Shown here: positions 1 to 6,897 of the stretch, piece after piece | Layout of the letters: each line of letters begins with the position of its first letter | How positions within the stretch are numbered: the stretch's first letter is position 1 | From: Chloroflexota bacterium | GTDB taxonomy: Bacteria; Chloroflexota; Dehalococcoidia; UBA1151; UBA1328 | NCBI GenBank assembly: GCA_002687335.1 | Contig: NYZY01000093.1 | Span: forward strand, 1-7,342 | Length of the DNA: 7,342 bases | Direction of reading: 5' to 3' | The notes under the pieces: model-generated | Told to the model about the DNA's origin: nothing | The model's database searches: none | What the model saw: only the letters and a program-made list of their open reading frames with translations | Program-made: the position numbers and the translations under genes

Positions 1-474
1 CATGGCTATGGACCTGGTCAGATGTACGATGACCCCAAGCGGATCAAGGAAGGCCAAGAAGCGGCCGAGTGGATCGCCAATTCGATGATAAAACGACTTC
101 ACTGGGGTCTAACCTGCGGCGGAGAGGGTGGTGACCTGAACGATATTATTTACACAGTAAAAGCTCTTGGGATGGTCGTCTCAACCGACGTCGCATTCAA
201 TGGTGGGCCTGCAGTGATGAACGGCTTTTCCGAAAGGTGGCAATCTGTATTTGGCGGAGGCGCTGGTGAATTTGCAACAGACGGCGAAGACCAGAGCTAC
301 TCAGGTGTACATGCGCGGAGTGCTATCGGTGGATTCACCGGACGTTTCTCGATCGAACCTGAGATCATAGTCGCTATTCCTCCCGAGCTATCCCGAGCGA
401 TCATCCAAAACCGAGGCTGGGTTTTCCCTCTTCCGCCAGCCATGTTAGAAAAAGTCGCCGCTGAACAAGACTGA
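1..474 (+). CDS. 3' end of an unrecognised protein gene (start lies off the left edge)
   Basis: The frame is open from the first base to a TGA at 472-474, giving 157 visible residues. An ATG at 22-24 is available, but the codons before it (HGYGPGQ) read like ordinary protein and there is no convincing ribosome binding site, so this is probably the C-terminal part of a longer protein. I do not recognise the family. Visible features are an amphipathic helix-like stretch (around EAAEWIANSMIKRL), a glycine-rich turn (CGGEGG) followed by a hydrophobic helix ending ALGMVV, a second Gly-rich segment (FGGGAGEF) and a proline-rich end (FPLPPAML). The CGGEGG-to-GMVV part faintly resembles the second half of flavodoxin-like FMN reductases, but the roughly 100-residue tail after it does not fit well. 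No signal peptide or membrane segment is visible in this fragment. It lies on the same strand as the next gene but 189 bases before it. Confidence 0.72.
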   Translation, partial: HGYGPGQMYDDPKRIKEGQEAAEWIANSMIKRLHWGLTCGGEGGDLNDIIYTVKALGMVVSTDVAFNGGPAVMNGFSERWQSVFGGGAGEFATDGEDQSYSGVHARSAIGGFTGRFSIEPEIIVAIPPELSRAIIQNRGWVFPLPPAMLEKVAAEQD

Positions 475-663
475 CAAAAAAACCAGCAAACGGGTTCGGG
501 CTCCTAATGATTTCTGGCGAGGTGTAAACACGTATCCAAATCGAACAAGTCGGCTTCACGAGAAGCTGTTGAAAGCTTCGATTGATACGAGCACGGATGA
601 CACGGCACAACCATTACCAATGGATACAATAATCACCATAACGAAACACCTAAACAGAGTCGC
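475..663. other. Intergenic region upstream of the TIGR01777-like gene
   Basis: These 189 bases hold no convincing gene. An open minus-strand frame crosses them, but its translation has no family signature and it runs into the end of the upstream gene. A short perfect hairpin (6-base arms at 562-567 and 574-579, 6-base loop) has no T-run after it, so it is not a good terminator. A small inverted repeat, CCATT ACC AATGG, lies at 611-623. The best promoter element is described separately at 625-630. Confidence 0.5.
625..630 (+). promoter_or_regulatory. Candidate -10 box (TACAAT) for the TIGR01777-like gene
   Basis: TACAAT matches the sigma-70 -10 consensus at five of six bases and lies 33 bases before the ATG at 664. 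The only -35-like hexamer, ATGACA at 597-602, is 22 bases away, which is longer than the usual 16-18. The site immediately follows the CCATT-ACC-AATGG inverted repeat (611-623), which could act as an operator. This is inference from motif match only. Confidence 0.25.
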
Positions 664-1566
664 ATGCGGATCCTAGTGTCAGGTGGATCTGGCCTGATAG
701 GCCAGGAATTGATCACCACTCTCCTCTCTGAAGGCCATCAAGTTGTCCAATTAGTAAGGCGCAACACGAATCCCGGCGCGCGCGCTCAAGAGTTTTCATG
801 GGATCCCGAAGATGGGATATTTAAGCACAACGGCATAGGACCAATTAACATAGCAATTCATCTGGGCGGATCTTCAATTGCCGGGGCTCGGTGGAGTACC
901 AAACGAAAACTGCTAATCAGAAATAGTCGGGTGCTATCAACCCAACTTCTATCTGCGAGCTTGGCTGAAATGGCAAACCCCCCTAAATTGCTAATCGTCG
1001 CTTCAGCCATGGGATTTTACGGGGATAGAGGTGACAAGCCTTTAAACGAACGCTCGGGACCAGGAGATGGTTTCCTTTCGGATACAGCAGTGGAATGGGA
1101 ATCGGCCACGAAGAGTGCAAAGAAAGCTGGTATCAGAGTCGTAAATGCCCGTTTTGGCCTTATCATCTCGCGCAACGGCGGACTACTAAAGACGCTCAAA
1201 ATCCCGTTCCGATTCGCACTCGGCGGTCGAATTGGTGATGGTCGCCAGTGGTGGCCATGGATCTCACTGGATGATGCTGTCAACTGCCTTTCTTTTTTGA
1301 TCGAGAAGGATGATATCTCTGGCGCAGTTAATGTCACTTCGCCATCCCCTGTTCGCAACTCCGAATTCACTTCTGCTATATCTAATATCCTTTCGAAACC
1401 GGCGTGGGTCAATTTACCAAAACCATTGATTAAAGTAATACTTGGGCAAATGGGCATAGAAACAATGCTACATAGCCAGCGAGCATTACCTAAGGTGCTA
1501 CTAGATGCCGAATTCAGATGGCGCTACGAAAATCTTGAAGAAATCCTTCGACGAGAGTTAATGTGA
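664..1566 (+). CDS. TIGR01777-family NAD(P)-binding epimerase-like protein (YfcH/SDR39U1 type)
   Basis: This 300-residue protein is the usual length for the TIGR01777 branch of extended short-chain dehydrogenases. The N-terminus MRILVSGGSGLIGQ carries the Rossmann glycine motif GGSGLIG at residues 7-13. Family blocks follow in order: HLGGSSIAGARWS (66-78), SAMGFYGDRGD (114-124), DGFLSD with a following VEWE (135-146), RFGLIISRNGG (163-173) and the GGRIGDGRQWWPWI segment with its DD pair (187-204). The C-terminal 50 residues (SQRALPKVLL, then EFRWRY) match the DUF1731 tail. The protein is expected to be cytosolic and to bind NAD(P); its substrate is unknown across the family, so no reaction is assigned. 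ATG 664 is the only start codon between the preceding in-frame stop (598-600) and the Rossmann motif; the ribosome binding site is weak (AGAG at 656-659). The gene converges on acnA with one base between stop codons. Confidence 0.93.
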   Translation: MRILVSGGSGLIGQELITTLLSEGHQVVQLVRRNTNPGARAQEFSWDPEDGIFKHNGIGPINIAIHLGGSSIAGARWSTKRKLLIRNSRVLSTQLLSASLAEMANPPKLLIVASAMGFYGDRGDKPLNERSGPGDGFLSDTAVEWESATKSAKKAGIRVVNARFGLIISRNGGLLKTLKIPFRFALGGRIGDGRQWWPWISLDDAVNCLSFLIEKDDISGAVNVTSPSPVRNSEFTSAISNILSKPAWVNLPKPLIKVILGQMGIETMLHSQRALPKVLLDAEFRWRYENLEEILRRELM

Positions 1567-1567
1567 C

Positions 1568-4243
1568 CTATTCCTTGGCCATCATTTGTCGCAGCACATA
1601 AGGCAGCAATCCACCATTACGGTAATATTCATTTTCGATATTAGTATCGATACGAATAAGTGCCTCGAACTTCGTTGTCTTCCCGTTCCTATCAGTCGCA
1701 GTCACGGTCACGGTTGACCCCGGCACAACAGAATTCGCTACCCCGGGAATATCAAAAGACTCGGCCCCATCCAAACCCAATGTATCTGCTGAATCCCCAT
1801 CGGTGAACACTAAAGGTAAAACTCCCATACCGATCAGATTAGACCGGTGAATTCGTTCGAAGCTCGATGCTATGACAGCACGAACGCCAAGTAACATAGG
1901 CCCTTTAGCGGCCCAGTCTCTAGAGCTGCCGGTACCGTATTCCTTGCCAGCCAAAACAATTAAAGGAACTCCTTCAGATCTGTATCTTTCAGATGCGTCG
2001 AATATGCGCATCTGATCACCGTCAGGCTGATAGATCGTCCAGTCACCTTCGAGATCAGGGGTCAGCTTATTTCGCAATCGGATATTCCCAAATGTCCCTC
2101 GCACCATAACGTTATGATTGCCTCGCCTCGATCCGTATGAATTGAAATCTCTTCGCGGCACATCGTTACCGATTAATAACTGTCCAGCTGGCGTACTCGG
2201 AGGAATGGAACCTGCTGGTGAAATATGATCAGTTGTCACTGAATCCCCAATCCCAACCAATACCCTGGCGCCAACAATCTCAGTCCTGACTGCAGGCTCA
2301 TCACCAAAATCCTCAAAATAAGGAGGTTCTTGGATGTACGTCGACTCCCTATCCCACTGAAAGTTAACACCTGTGGGAGCTGCCAATTCTTGCCATTCAG
2401 GTGGACCGGCGAACACCTCACCATATTGTTGTTTGAACATATCCGATGTCAGCGATTCGGCTATCGTTTCAGAAATATCGGACTGTGATGGCCAAATATC
2501 CTTCAGGAAAACATCGATGCCTTCGGGATCCTGTCCAATTGGTTCGCTGACAAGATCAATATCGACGTTCCCAGCAAGTGAGTAAGCTACGACTAATACA
2601 GGTGAGGCGAGATAGTTAGCTTTAACCTGAGGATGTACCCGACCTTCAAAGTTCCTATTCCCACTCAACACTGCAGCTGCTGTTAGATCATGATCGTTTA
2701 CCGCATCAGAAACTGACTGTGGCAATGGCCCAGAGTTTCCTATGCAGGTAGTACATCCGTATCCAACGGTATTAAATCCAAGAGCATCTAGGTCTTTATC
2801 CAAACCCGCTGCTTCTAAATACCGGGTCACTACCGTCGAGCCTGGAGCCAAGCTGGTCTTTACCCAGGGTTTACGCACGAGTCCTCGTCTTAAAGCGTTC
2901 CTGGCCAGAAGCCCAGCTCCGACCATCACAGAAGGATTTGAAGTATTAGTACAACTGGTTATCGCTGCTATAACCACCGAGCCATCACCGACAGCACCAG
3001 CGGAACCATCAACGTCAACATCGTGAACATCCGACGATAAACCTTCAAATGAGGATCTGAAATTAGTTCCAATCTTACTTAACGCTATACGATCCTGAGG
3101 ACGCTTAGGGCCAGCCATAACAGGCACAGTTTGCTCTAAGTCAAAATCAAGCGAAACTGTATATTCAGGCTCATTGTTTGCATCGTAAAAGAAACGGTTC
3201 TCTTTTGCATATTCTTGAACTAACTCAACAGTCGCATCATCGCGTCCGGTGGCTTTCAAATACCTAAGGGTTTGGTCATCGATCGGGAAAAAGCCACATG
3301 TCGCTCCATATTCAGGAGCCATGTTAGCGATAGTTGCACGGTCAGCTAACGGGAGGTTCTCTAGTCCAGGACCATAAAATTCTACAAACTTTTCAACTAC
3401 ACCATGCTCGCGAAGCATCTCCACAATTCCCAGCACTAAGTCCGTAGCAGTGGCACCCTCGGGAAGGCTGCCATTCAGACGTACACCCACAACATCAGGC
3501 ACCACCATGTAATAGGGTTGCCCCAACATGACGGCCTCAGCTTCAATACCCCCAACGCCCCAACCTAAAACACCTAGGCCGTTGACCATGGTTGTATGTG
3601 AGTCCGTTCCAACACAAGTATCAGGAAATGCAAGTCGCCCACTGCCGTGTTCTTCTGAAAGAACAGCTTCGGCCAGGAATTCCAAATTCACCTGATGAAC
3701 GATACCCGTACCGGGAGGGACGATTTTGAGATTATCAAATGCCCCCTGTGCCCACTTCAACAATTGATACCGTTCAGTGTTCCGTTCGAATTCGCGTTCT
3801 ATATTCATCGCCAACGCGCCCGAACTCGAAAAATTATCTACTTGCACTGAATGATCGATTACCATGTCAGAACGAACAATCGGGTTGATTATCGAAGAAT
3901 CACCCCCAGCATTTTTAACTGCATCTCGCATAGCAGCGAGATCAACTGCCACTGGTACGCCTGTGAAATCCTGTAGCACGACTCGCCCTGGCATATATGG
4001 AAACTCGCTGGCCATTTTCGCATCTGGCCTCCAAGATGACACCAACTTCACATGTTCATCTGTTGCCAAGCCCTCATCAGCTTTTCGCAATGTGTTTTCA
4101 AGTAAAACTCTAATTGAATAGGGAGTCTTAGCGATTTCTATCAGTCCGGCGTCTTCCAGTACTGAAATCGCATAATAATCAACTGCCCCATGTGAGGTGT
4201 TGAACGTACGCCTTGCATTAAATAATGTTGATTTTGATGACAT
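1568..4243 (-). CDS. acnA: Aconitate hydratase A (AcnA/IRP1-type aconitase)
   Basis: The product converts citrate to isocitrate through cis-aconitate in the TCA cycle, using a [4Fe-4S] cluster in the cytosol. At 891 residues it has the full length of bacterial AcnA. Family landmarks run in order: FTGVPVAVDLAAMRDA (93-108), IDHSVQVD (129-136), VPPGTGIVHQVNLE (175-188), GTDSHTTMVNGLG (212-224), the cluster ligand C431 in TSCTNTSNPS, ligands C497 and C500 in GYGCTTCIGNSGP, GDSVTTDHISPAGSI (666-680) starting the swivel domain, and GTGSSRDWAAKGP (770-782) with active-site serine and arginine. All three cluster cysteines are present, so the enzyme should be active. Position 210 is Cys (DTCVGTDSH), where leucine or a similar residue is more common. 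The ATG at 4243 matches the family N-terminus, although no Shine-Dalgarno sequence is obvious. The gene stands alone on its strand. Dual use as an RNA-binding regulator is known for some AcnA proteins but cannot be judged here. Confidence 0.98.
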   Translation of the reverse strand: MSSKSTLFNARRTFNTSHGAVDYYAISVLEDAGLIEIAKTPYSIRVLLENTLRKADEGLATDEHVKLVSSWRPDAKMASEFPYMPGRVVLQDFTGVPVAVDLAAMRDAVKNAGGDSSIINPIVRSDMVIDHSVQVDNFSSSGALAMNIEREFERNTERYQLLKWAQGAFDNLKIVPPGTGIVHQVNLEFLAEAVLSEEHGSGRLAFPDTCVGTDSHTTMVNGLGVLGWGVGGIEAEAVMLGQPYYMVVPDVVGVRLNGSLPEGATATDLVLGIVEMLREHGVVEKFVEFYGPGLENLPLADRATIANMAPEYGATCGFFPIDDQTLRYLKATGRDDATVELVQEYAKENRFFYDANNEPEYTVSLDFDLEQTVPVMAGPKRPQDRIALSKIGTNFRSSFEGLSSDVHDVDVDGSAGAVGDGSVVIAAITSCTNTSNPSVMVGAGLLARNALRRGLVRKPWVKTSLAPGSTVVTRYLEAAGLDKDLDALGFNTVGYGCTTCIGNSGPLPQSVSDAVNDHDLTAAAVLSGNRNFEGRVHPQVKANYLASPVLVVAYSLAGNVDIDLVSEPIGQDPEGIDVFLKDIWPSQSDISETIAESLTSDMFKQQYGEVFAGPPEWQELAAPTGVNFQWDRESTYIQEPPYFEDFGDEPAVRTEIVGARVLVGIGDSVTTDHISPAGSIPPSTPAGQLLIGNDVPRRDFNSYGSRRGNHNVMVRGTFGNIRLRNKLTPDLEGDWTIYQPDGDQMRIFDASERYRSEGVPLIVLAGKEYGTGSSRDWAAKGPMLLGVRAVIASSFERIHRSNLIGMGVLPLVFTDGDSADTLGLDGAESFDIPGVANSVVPGSTVTVTATDRNGKTTKFEALIRIDTNIENEYYRNGGLLPYVLRQMMAKE

Positions 4244-4400
4244 GTTTTATTTGCGGCTTTCAAGCATTGTAAATAAAGTCTAATATCGATTTTTTAATTT
4301 GCGGGTAACCACTGTATCAGCGGTAATAGTTGTTACTGCATAACATTGTGACCGCTCTGGCTGCTAGCATCCACCCTGGTACGTTTCCCGCTGCACCAAA
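4244..4400. promoter_or_regulatory. Divergent intergenic region between acnA (-) and the MFS gene (+)
   Basis: These 157 bases must hold the promoters for acnA leftward and the MFS-decarboxylase cluster rightward, since both genes start at its edges. The acnA-proximal half (4261-4300) is AT-rich. On the minus strand it includes a TACAAT-like -10 candidate within 4267-4272, without a clear -35. The other half is richer in G+C and carries the imperfect dyad at 4320-4339. For the rightward direction only a poor candidate is visible: TAGCAT at 4365-4370 with a preceding TG, and TTGTGA at 4346-4351, separated by only 13 bases. Exact promoters cannot be assigned. Confidence 0.45.
4320..4339. repeat. 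Imperfect inverted repeat (possible operator) in the divergent intergenic region
   Basis: The 20-base site GCGGTAATAGTTGTTACTGC is an imperfect palindrome centred between 4329 and 4330. The core arms GGTAA and TTAC(T) mirror each other, the outer GC/GC pairs match, and mismatches fall at 4322/4337, 4327/4332 and the centre. A related element, GGTAACC (4304-4310), itself nearly palindromic, lies just to the left. Size and placement suit a dimeric regulator acting on one or both divergent genes, but no regulator gene is in the window to pair with it. Confidence 0.3.
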
Positions 4401-5738
4401 GTGAGGTATGAAATTCAAGCTGACATCGATCCCAGAATCGTTATAGCCAAACGGACTCCTTTTTTTTACGGTTGGGCAGTTGTGCTCGCCTCAGGATCGA
4501 CAATGTTCGTGCGTAATGCCGCCGCCACTTTAACTATCGCAGTTTTCGTATTCCCTATGAGCGAGGATCTTGGATGGAGTCGGACCCTGATAGTGGGAGC
4601 TGCTGCCGCTGCGGGTTTTATATCCATGTTCGTATCTCCTCTCGCAGGATGGATACAGCAAAAATTTGGAGCCCGAGTTCTAATGAGCACATCGGTGTTC
4701 CTACTTGGCGCAGTAATTCTCTCCCTGAGGTGGACTACCAGCCCGATTACTTTTTACCTGTTGTTTGGCATCGGAAGGCTCATATTCCAAGCGCCACTCC
4801 AGATCAGTGCGTCAACTGCAGTAGCCCAATGGTTCGTTCGATTACGCGGGAGGTCATCTTCTGTCTTAGGGGTAACTCACTCAATGGGCATGGGCCTATT
4901 CCCATTATTTGCACAATTATTCATGAATGCAAACGACGGGGATTGGCGGATGGCATGGTTCTGGATGGGAATTTCCGTATGGATCATAGCTTTACCACTC
5001 ACACTAATAGTCATGGTAAACAAACCCGAAGACGTGGGCCTTACTCCAGACGGAGATGCCCCTGCAGGCAGCAACGAATCGGATCCTTCTTCATCTCCAA
5101 CCGCTGCTGAAAAAGAAATCCAGTGGACGCTAAAGGAAGCTATGCAAACTCCGGCGATGTGGACACTTGCCCTTGCCGGAGGACTGGTCTACTTCATTCA
5201 CACTGGGGTAAACATTCACCAAGCTGCTTTCCTCCGCGATCACGGCATCAGTCCATCCATAGCTGCCTCTGCACTCACCGTGATGGCAGCTGGCACAGCA
5301 ATTGGCAGTATTTTCTGGGGCAACCTGCTTGATCGCCTGCCAGTCAAAGTAGTGTATACGGCAACCGCTGGTTGGTTAGGCTCAATAGCGCTGTTATTCC
5401 TCGTCGTAAATTCTCCGGTAATGGCGTTCACCGTGGCCCTACTTTTTGGTATTGGCCTAGGAGGTTTACTCGTAGTACCCCCTGTCGCTATAGCTCATTA
5501 CTTTGGAAGAAGCTCGCTCGGTGCTATACGTGGAGCAACAGAACCTTTTGTCAGCGGAGGGCAAGCTCTTGGAGCTGTAGGCGCAGGATTAATATATGAC
5601 TTAAGCGGCTCGTATCACGGAACTTTTCCTACATTCACGGGCGCTGCAATCATCGCTATCATCCTTTTAGTAGCAACAAGACAGCCTACGAAACATAAGA
5701 TCTCAGAAACGGTTGCGGACGGTGATAGAACCAGTTAA
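4401..5738 (+). CDS. MFS transporter, 12 membrane segments (monocarboxylate/oxalate-formate carrier-like)
   Basis: This 445-residue inner-membrane carrier belongs to the major facilitator superfamily. Hydrophobic segments appear near residues 22-50, 61-81, 91-109, 115-135, 153-175 and 185-206. A hydrophilic central loop (207-250) follows, with NKPEDVGLTPDGD then a Ser/Asp-rich stretch, and then segments near 251-273, 288-310, 314-336, 339-362, 380-400 and 408-427. The N-terminal FFYGWAVV, the loop 2-3 motif around GWIQQKFGARVLM, and the PEDVGL step after the sixth segment are typical of the monocarboxylate/oxalate-formate branch. The likely cargo is therefore a small organic anion. The start is GTG at 4401, the only start codon between an in-frame TAG at 4365-4367 and the first membrane segment; no Shine-Dalgarno sequence precedes it. 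The alpha subunit gene follows after 41 bases, suggesting co-transcription and that the carrier feeds that enzyme. The substrate is inference. Confidence 0.9.
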   Translation: MRYEIQADIDPRIVIAKRTPFFYGWAVVLASGSTMFVRNAAATLTIAVFVFPMSEDLGWSRTLIVGAAAAAGFISMFVSPLAGWIQQKFGARVLMSTSVFLLGAVILSLRWTTSPITFYLLFGIGRLIFQAPLQISASTAVAQWFVRLRGRSSSVLGVTHSMGMGLFPLFAQLFMNANDGDWRMAWFWMGISVWIIALPLTLIVMVNKPEDVGLTPDGDAPAGSNESDPSSSPTAAEKEIQWTLKEAMQTPAMWTLALAGGLVYFIHTGVNIHQAAFLRDHGISPSIAASALTVMAAGTAIGSIFWGNLLDRLPVKVVYTATAGWLGSIALLFLVVNSPVMAFTVALLFGIGLGGLLVVPPVAIAHYFGRSSLGAIRGATEPFVSGGQALGAVGAGLIYDLSGSYHGTFPTFTGAAIIAIILLVATRQPTKHKISETVADGDRTS

Positions 5739-5763
5739 TCTCACGCCCATATCAACATCGGAT

Positions 5764-5771
5764 AAGAAAGG
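5764..5771 (+). promoter_or_regulatory. Ribosome binding site (AAGAAAGG) for the TTG-started alpha subunit
   Basis: A purine-rich AAGAAAGG ends 8 bases before TTG 5780. No ATG or GTG is available in frame between the stop at 5726-5728 and this TTG, so the site supports the TTG as the true start. Confidence 0.6.
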
Positions 5772-5779
5772 CACAGAGC

Positions 5780-6292
5780 TTGATCAACGGGATCCTACAT
5801 CCAAAAAACGTAATTGACCAACTTGTGCGGCAGAAAGTCTCTCACTATGTAACTCTGCCGGACTCTGAAACCGCGCACATGTACAAAGCTCTAATGGCTG
5901 AACCATCAATAACCGTCGTTCCAGTTTCGAGGGAAGGAGAAGCAATCCCCGTAGCTGCTGGGCTATTCATCGCAGGTCAAAGCCCGGTAATTTCGATACA
6001 AAATGCAGGCTTTTACGAAGCTGGTGACGCATTACGTGGACTGGCACTGGGTATAGGCCTTCCACTTGTGATGTTTATCGGATATCGCGGTCATAATCGA
6101 AAAGGTGACACCCCCGATTCAGCAGCTTCATTCCTTGAACCTTATCTACACTTATGGAGAGTTGATTACTTCGTTATAGAGTCAGATGATGACCTCGAGC
6201 GAGTACCTCTTGCTTTTGAGCGGGCGGCAGCAACAAACCAACCATTTGCCGTAGCCATAGGAACCGAATACGCAAAAGAAGGTGTCGAATGA
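5780..6292 (+). CDS. TPP-dependent decarboxylase alpha subunit, sulfopyruvate decarboxylase (ComD)-like
   Basis: This 170-residue protein is the TPP pyrimidine-binding half of a split decarboxylase, close in length to archaeal sulfopyruvate decarboxylase alpha (about 170). Key blocks are DQLVRQKVSHYVTLPDSE (13-30), VPVSREGEAIPVAAGL (47-62), where E52 aligns with the glutamate that activates TPP, and SIQNAGFYEAGDALRGLAL (72-90), matching the QNSG-type segment of sulfopyruvate and phosphonopyruvate decarboxylases. GYRGHNRKGD follows at 101-110. Together with the beta subunit it should form a cytosolic enzyme that decarboxylates a 2-oxo acid to an aldehyde; for sulfopyruvate the product would be sulfoacetaldehyde. 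The start is TTG with a good ribosome binding site. The 3' end overlaps the beta gene by four bases (ATGA), so translation is probably coupled. Phosphonopyruvate or another 3-substituted pyruvate remains possible. Family membership is firm and the substrate is inference; no coenzyme M or sulfonate genes are visible nearby. Confidence 0.88.
   Translation: MINGILHPKNVIDQLVRQKVSHYVTLPDSETAHMYKALMAEPSITVVPVSREGEAIPVAAGLFIAGQSPVISIQNAGFYEAGDALRGLALGIGLPLVMFIGYRGHNRKGDTPDSAASFLEPYLHLWRVDYFVIESDDDLERVPLAFERAAATNQPFAVAIGTEYAKEGVE
6276..6282 (+). promoter_or_regulatory. Ribosome binding site (AAGAAGG) for the beta subunit, inside the alpha gene
   Basis: AAGAAGG ends 6 bases before ATG 6289. It lies within the last codons of the alpha gene and fixes the beta start at the ATGA overlap, giving close coupling of the two subunits. 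Confidence 0.7.
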
Positions 6293-6897
6293 TTACCTAC
6301 GAAAACGCATGCCAAATAATCAATCGATCACGTGGCTCAGCGGTCAGTGTAACCACGATGACCCAGACTAAGTACTGGAACGAGATTTCTCAGGAACCCG
6401 ATCTCGACATCGGGATCTCAAATGGAATGTCAAAGGCTTCATCAATCGCACTTGGCGTCGCCCTAGGCAAACCAGAAACAACCGTATTGTGCTTAGATGC
6501 CGATGGCTCGTTGTTGATGAATTTGGGGTCGCTCGCAACCGTGGCTGGAATGGGACCAAAAAATATGTTCCACTTTGTATTCAACAATGGAATATACGCT
6601 ATAACTGGAGGTCAACCCGTACCCGCACCGGGGGTGAAATACGCTGAGGTGGCTAAAGCCTGTGGCTACTCGGCGAGTTATCGCTTCGAAGATACAGAGA
6701 CGTTTGATAACACTTTGCCTAAGATCTTACAGAGTGAGGGTCCTGTATTAATCGAACTGATTGTAAAAGGTGAGCCACAAACCGATGGTGTCGACCAGAC
6801 ATGGGAATCCAATGCTGCCATGCCCAGACAACTACGAGCTTTGCGAAAGCGCCTGACGGGAAAAGATGATTGGGGAACAGGCGGACCTTATATTTAG
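6289..6897 (+). CDS. TPP-dependent decarboxylase beta subunit, sulfopyruvate decarboxylase (ComE)-like
   Basis: This 202-residue protein is the pyrophosphate-binding half of the enzyme whose other half is encoded just upstream; archaeal counterparts are slightly shorter (about 190). The family order is visible: GISNGMSKASSIALGVALGK (42-61), the TPP/Mg motif LDADGSLLMNLGSLATV (69-85) ending in the NN pair (99-100), and the FNNGIYAITGGQP block (98-110). ALRKRL and a Gly-rich end (GTGGPYI) close the protein. The motif reads A71-D72-G73 where most TPP enzymes have GDG; the metal-binding Asp and the Asn pair are kept, so activity is still expected. Residues near 160-175 (KGEPQTDGVDQ) resemble the C-terminal segment of related phosphonopyruvate and sulfopyruvate decarboxylases. 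The ATG is preceded by a clear ribosome binding site and overlaps the alpha stop. The subunits should assemble into one cytosolic alpha-beta enzyme. Substrate assignment shares the uncertainty of alpha. Confidence 0.9.
   Translation: MITYENACQIINRSRGSAVSVTTMTQTKYWNEISQEPDLDIGISNGMSKASSIALGVALGKPETTVLCLDADGSLLMNLGSLATVAGMGPKNMFHFVFNNGIYAITGGQPVPAPGVKYAEVAKACGYSASYRFEDTETFDNTLPKILQSEGPVLIELIVKGEPQTDGVDQTWESNAAMPRQLRALRKRLTGKDDWGTGGPYI

Noticed and set aside
494..510. GGTTCG-containing stretch resembling a tRNA T-loop
   Set aside because: No matching T-stem, acceptor stem or anticodon arm around it.
562..579. GAAGCT/AGCTTC hairpin downstream of the first gene as a terminator
   Set aside because: Only six base pairs with no following T-run, and 88 bases past the stop codon; too weak to call.
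401..610. Minus-strand open frame overlapping the end of the first gene
   Set aside because: Translation has no recognisable motif, and half of it is antisense to a well-formed coding frame; probably chance.
1017..1457. 146-codon minus-strand frame inside the TIGR01777-like gene
   Set aside because: It is antisense to strongly conserved family motifs and its own product has no recognisable features.
1635..1650. Perfect 6-base hairpin (TCGATA / TATCGA, 4-base loop) near the 3' end of acnA, possible terminator for the convergent gene
   Set aside because: It lies within conserved acnA coding sequence, is AT-rich and weak, and has no T-run after it in either direction.
4574..5110. Long second plus-strand frame inside the MFS gene
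   Set aside because: The overlapping frame encodes a clear 12-segment carrier. This one is Cys/Arg/His-rich with no domain and is a shadow.
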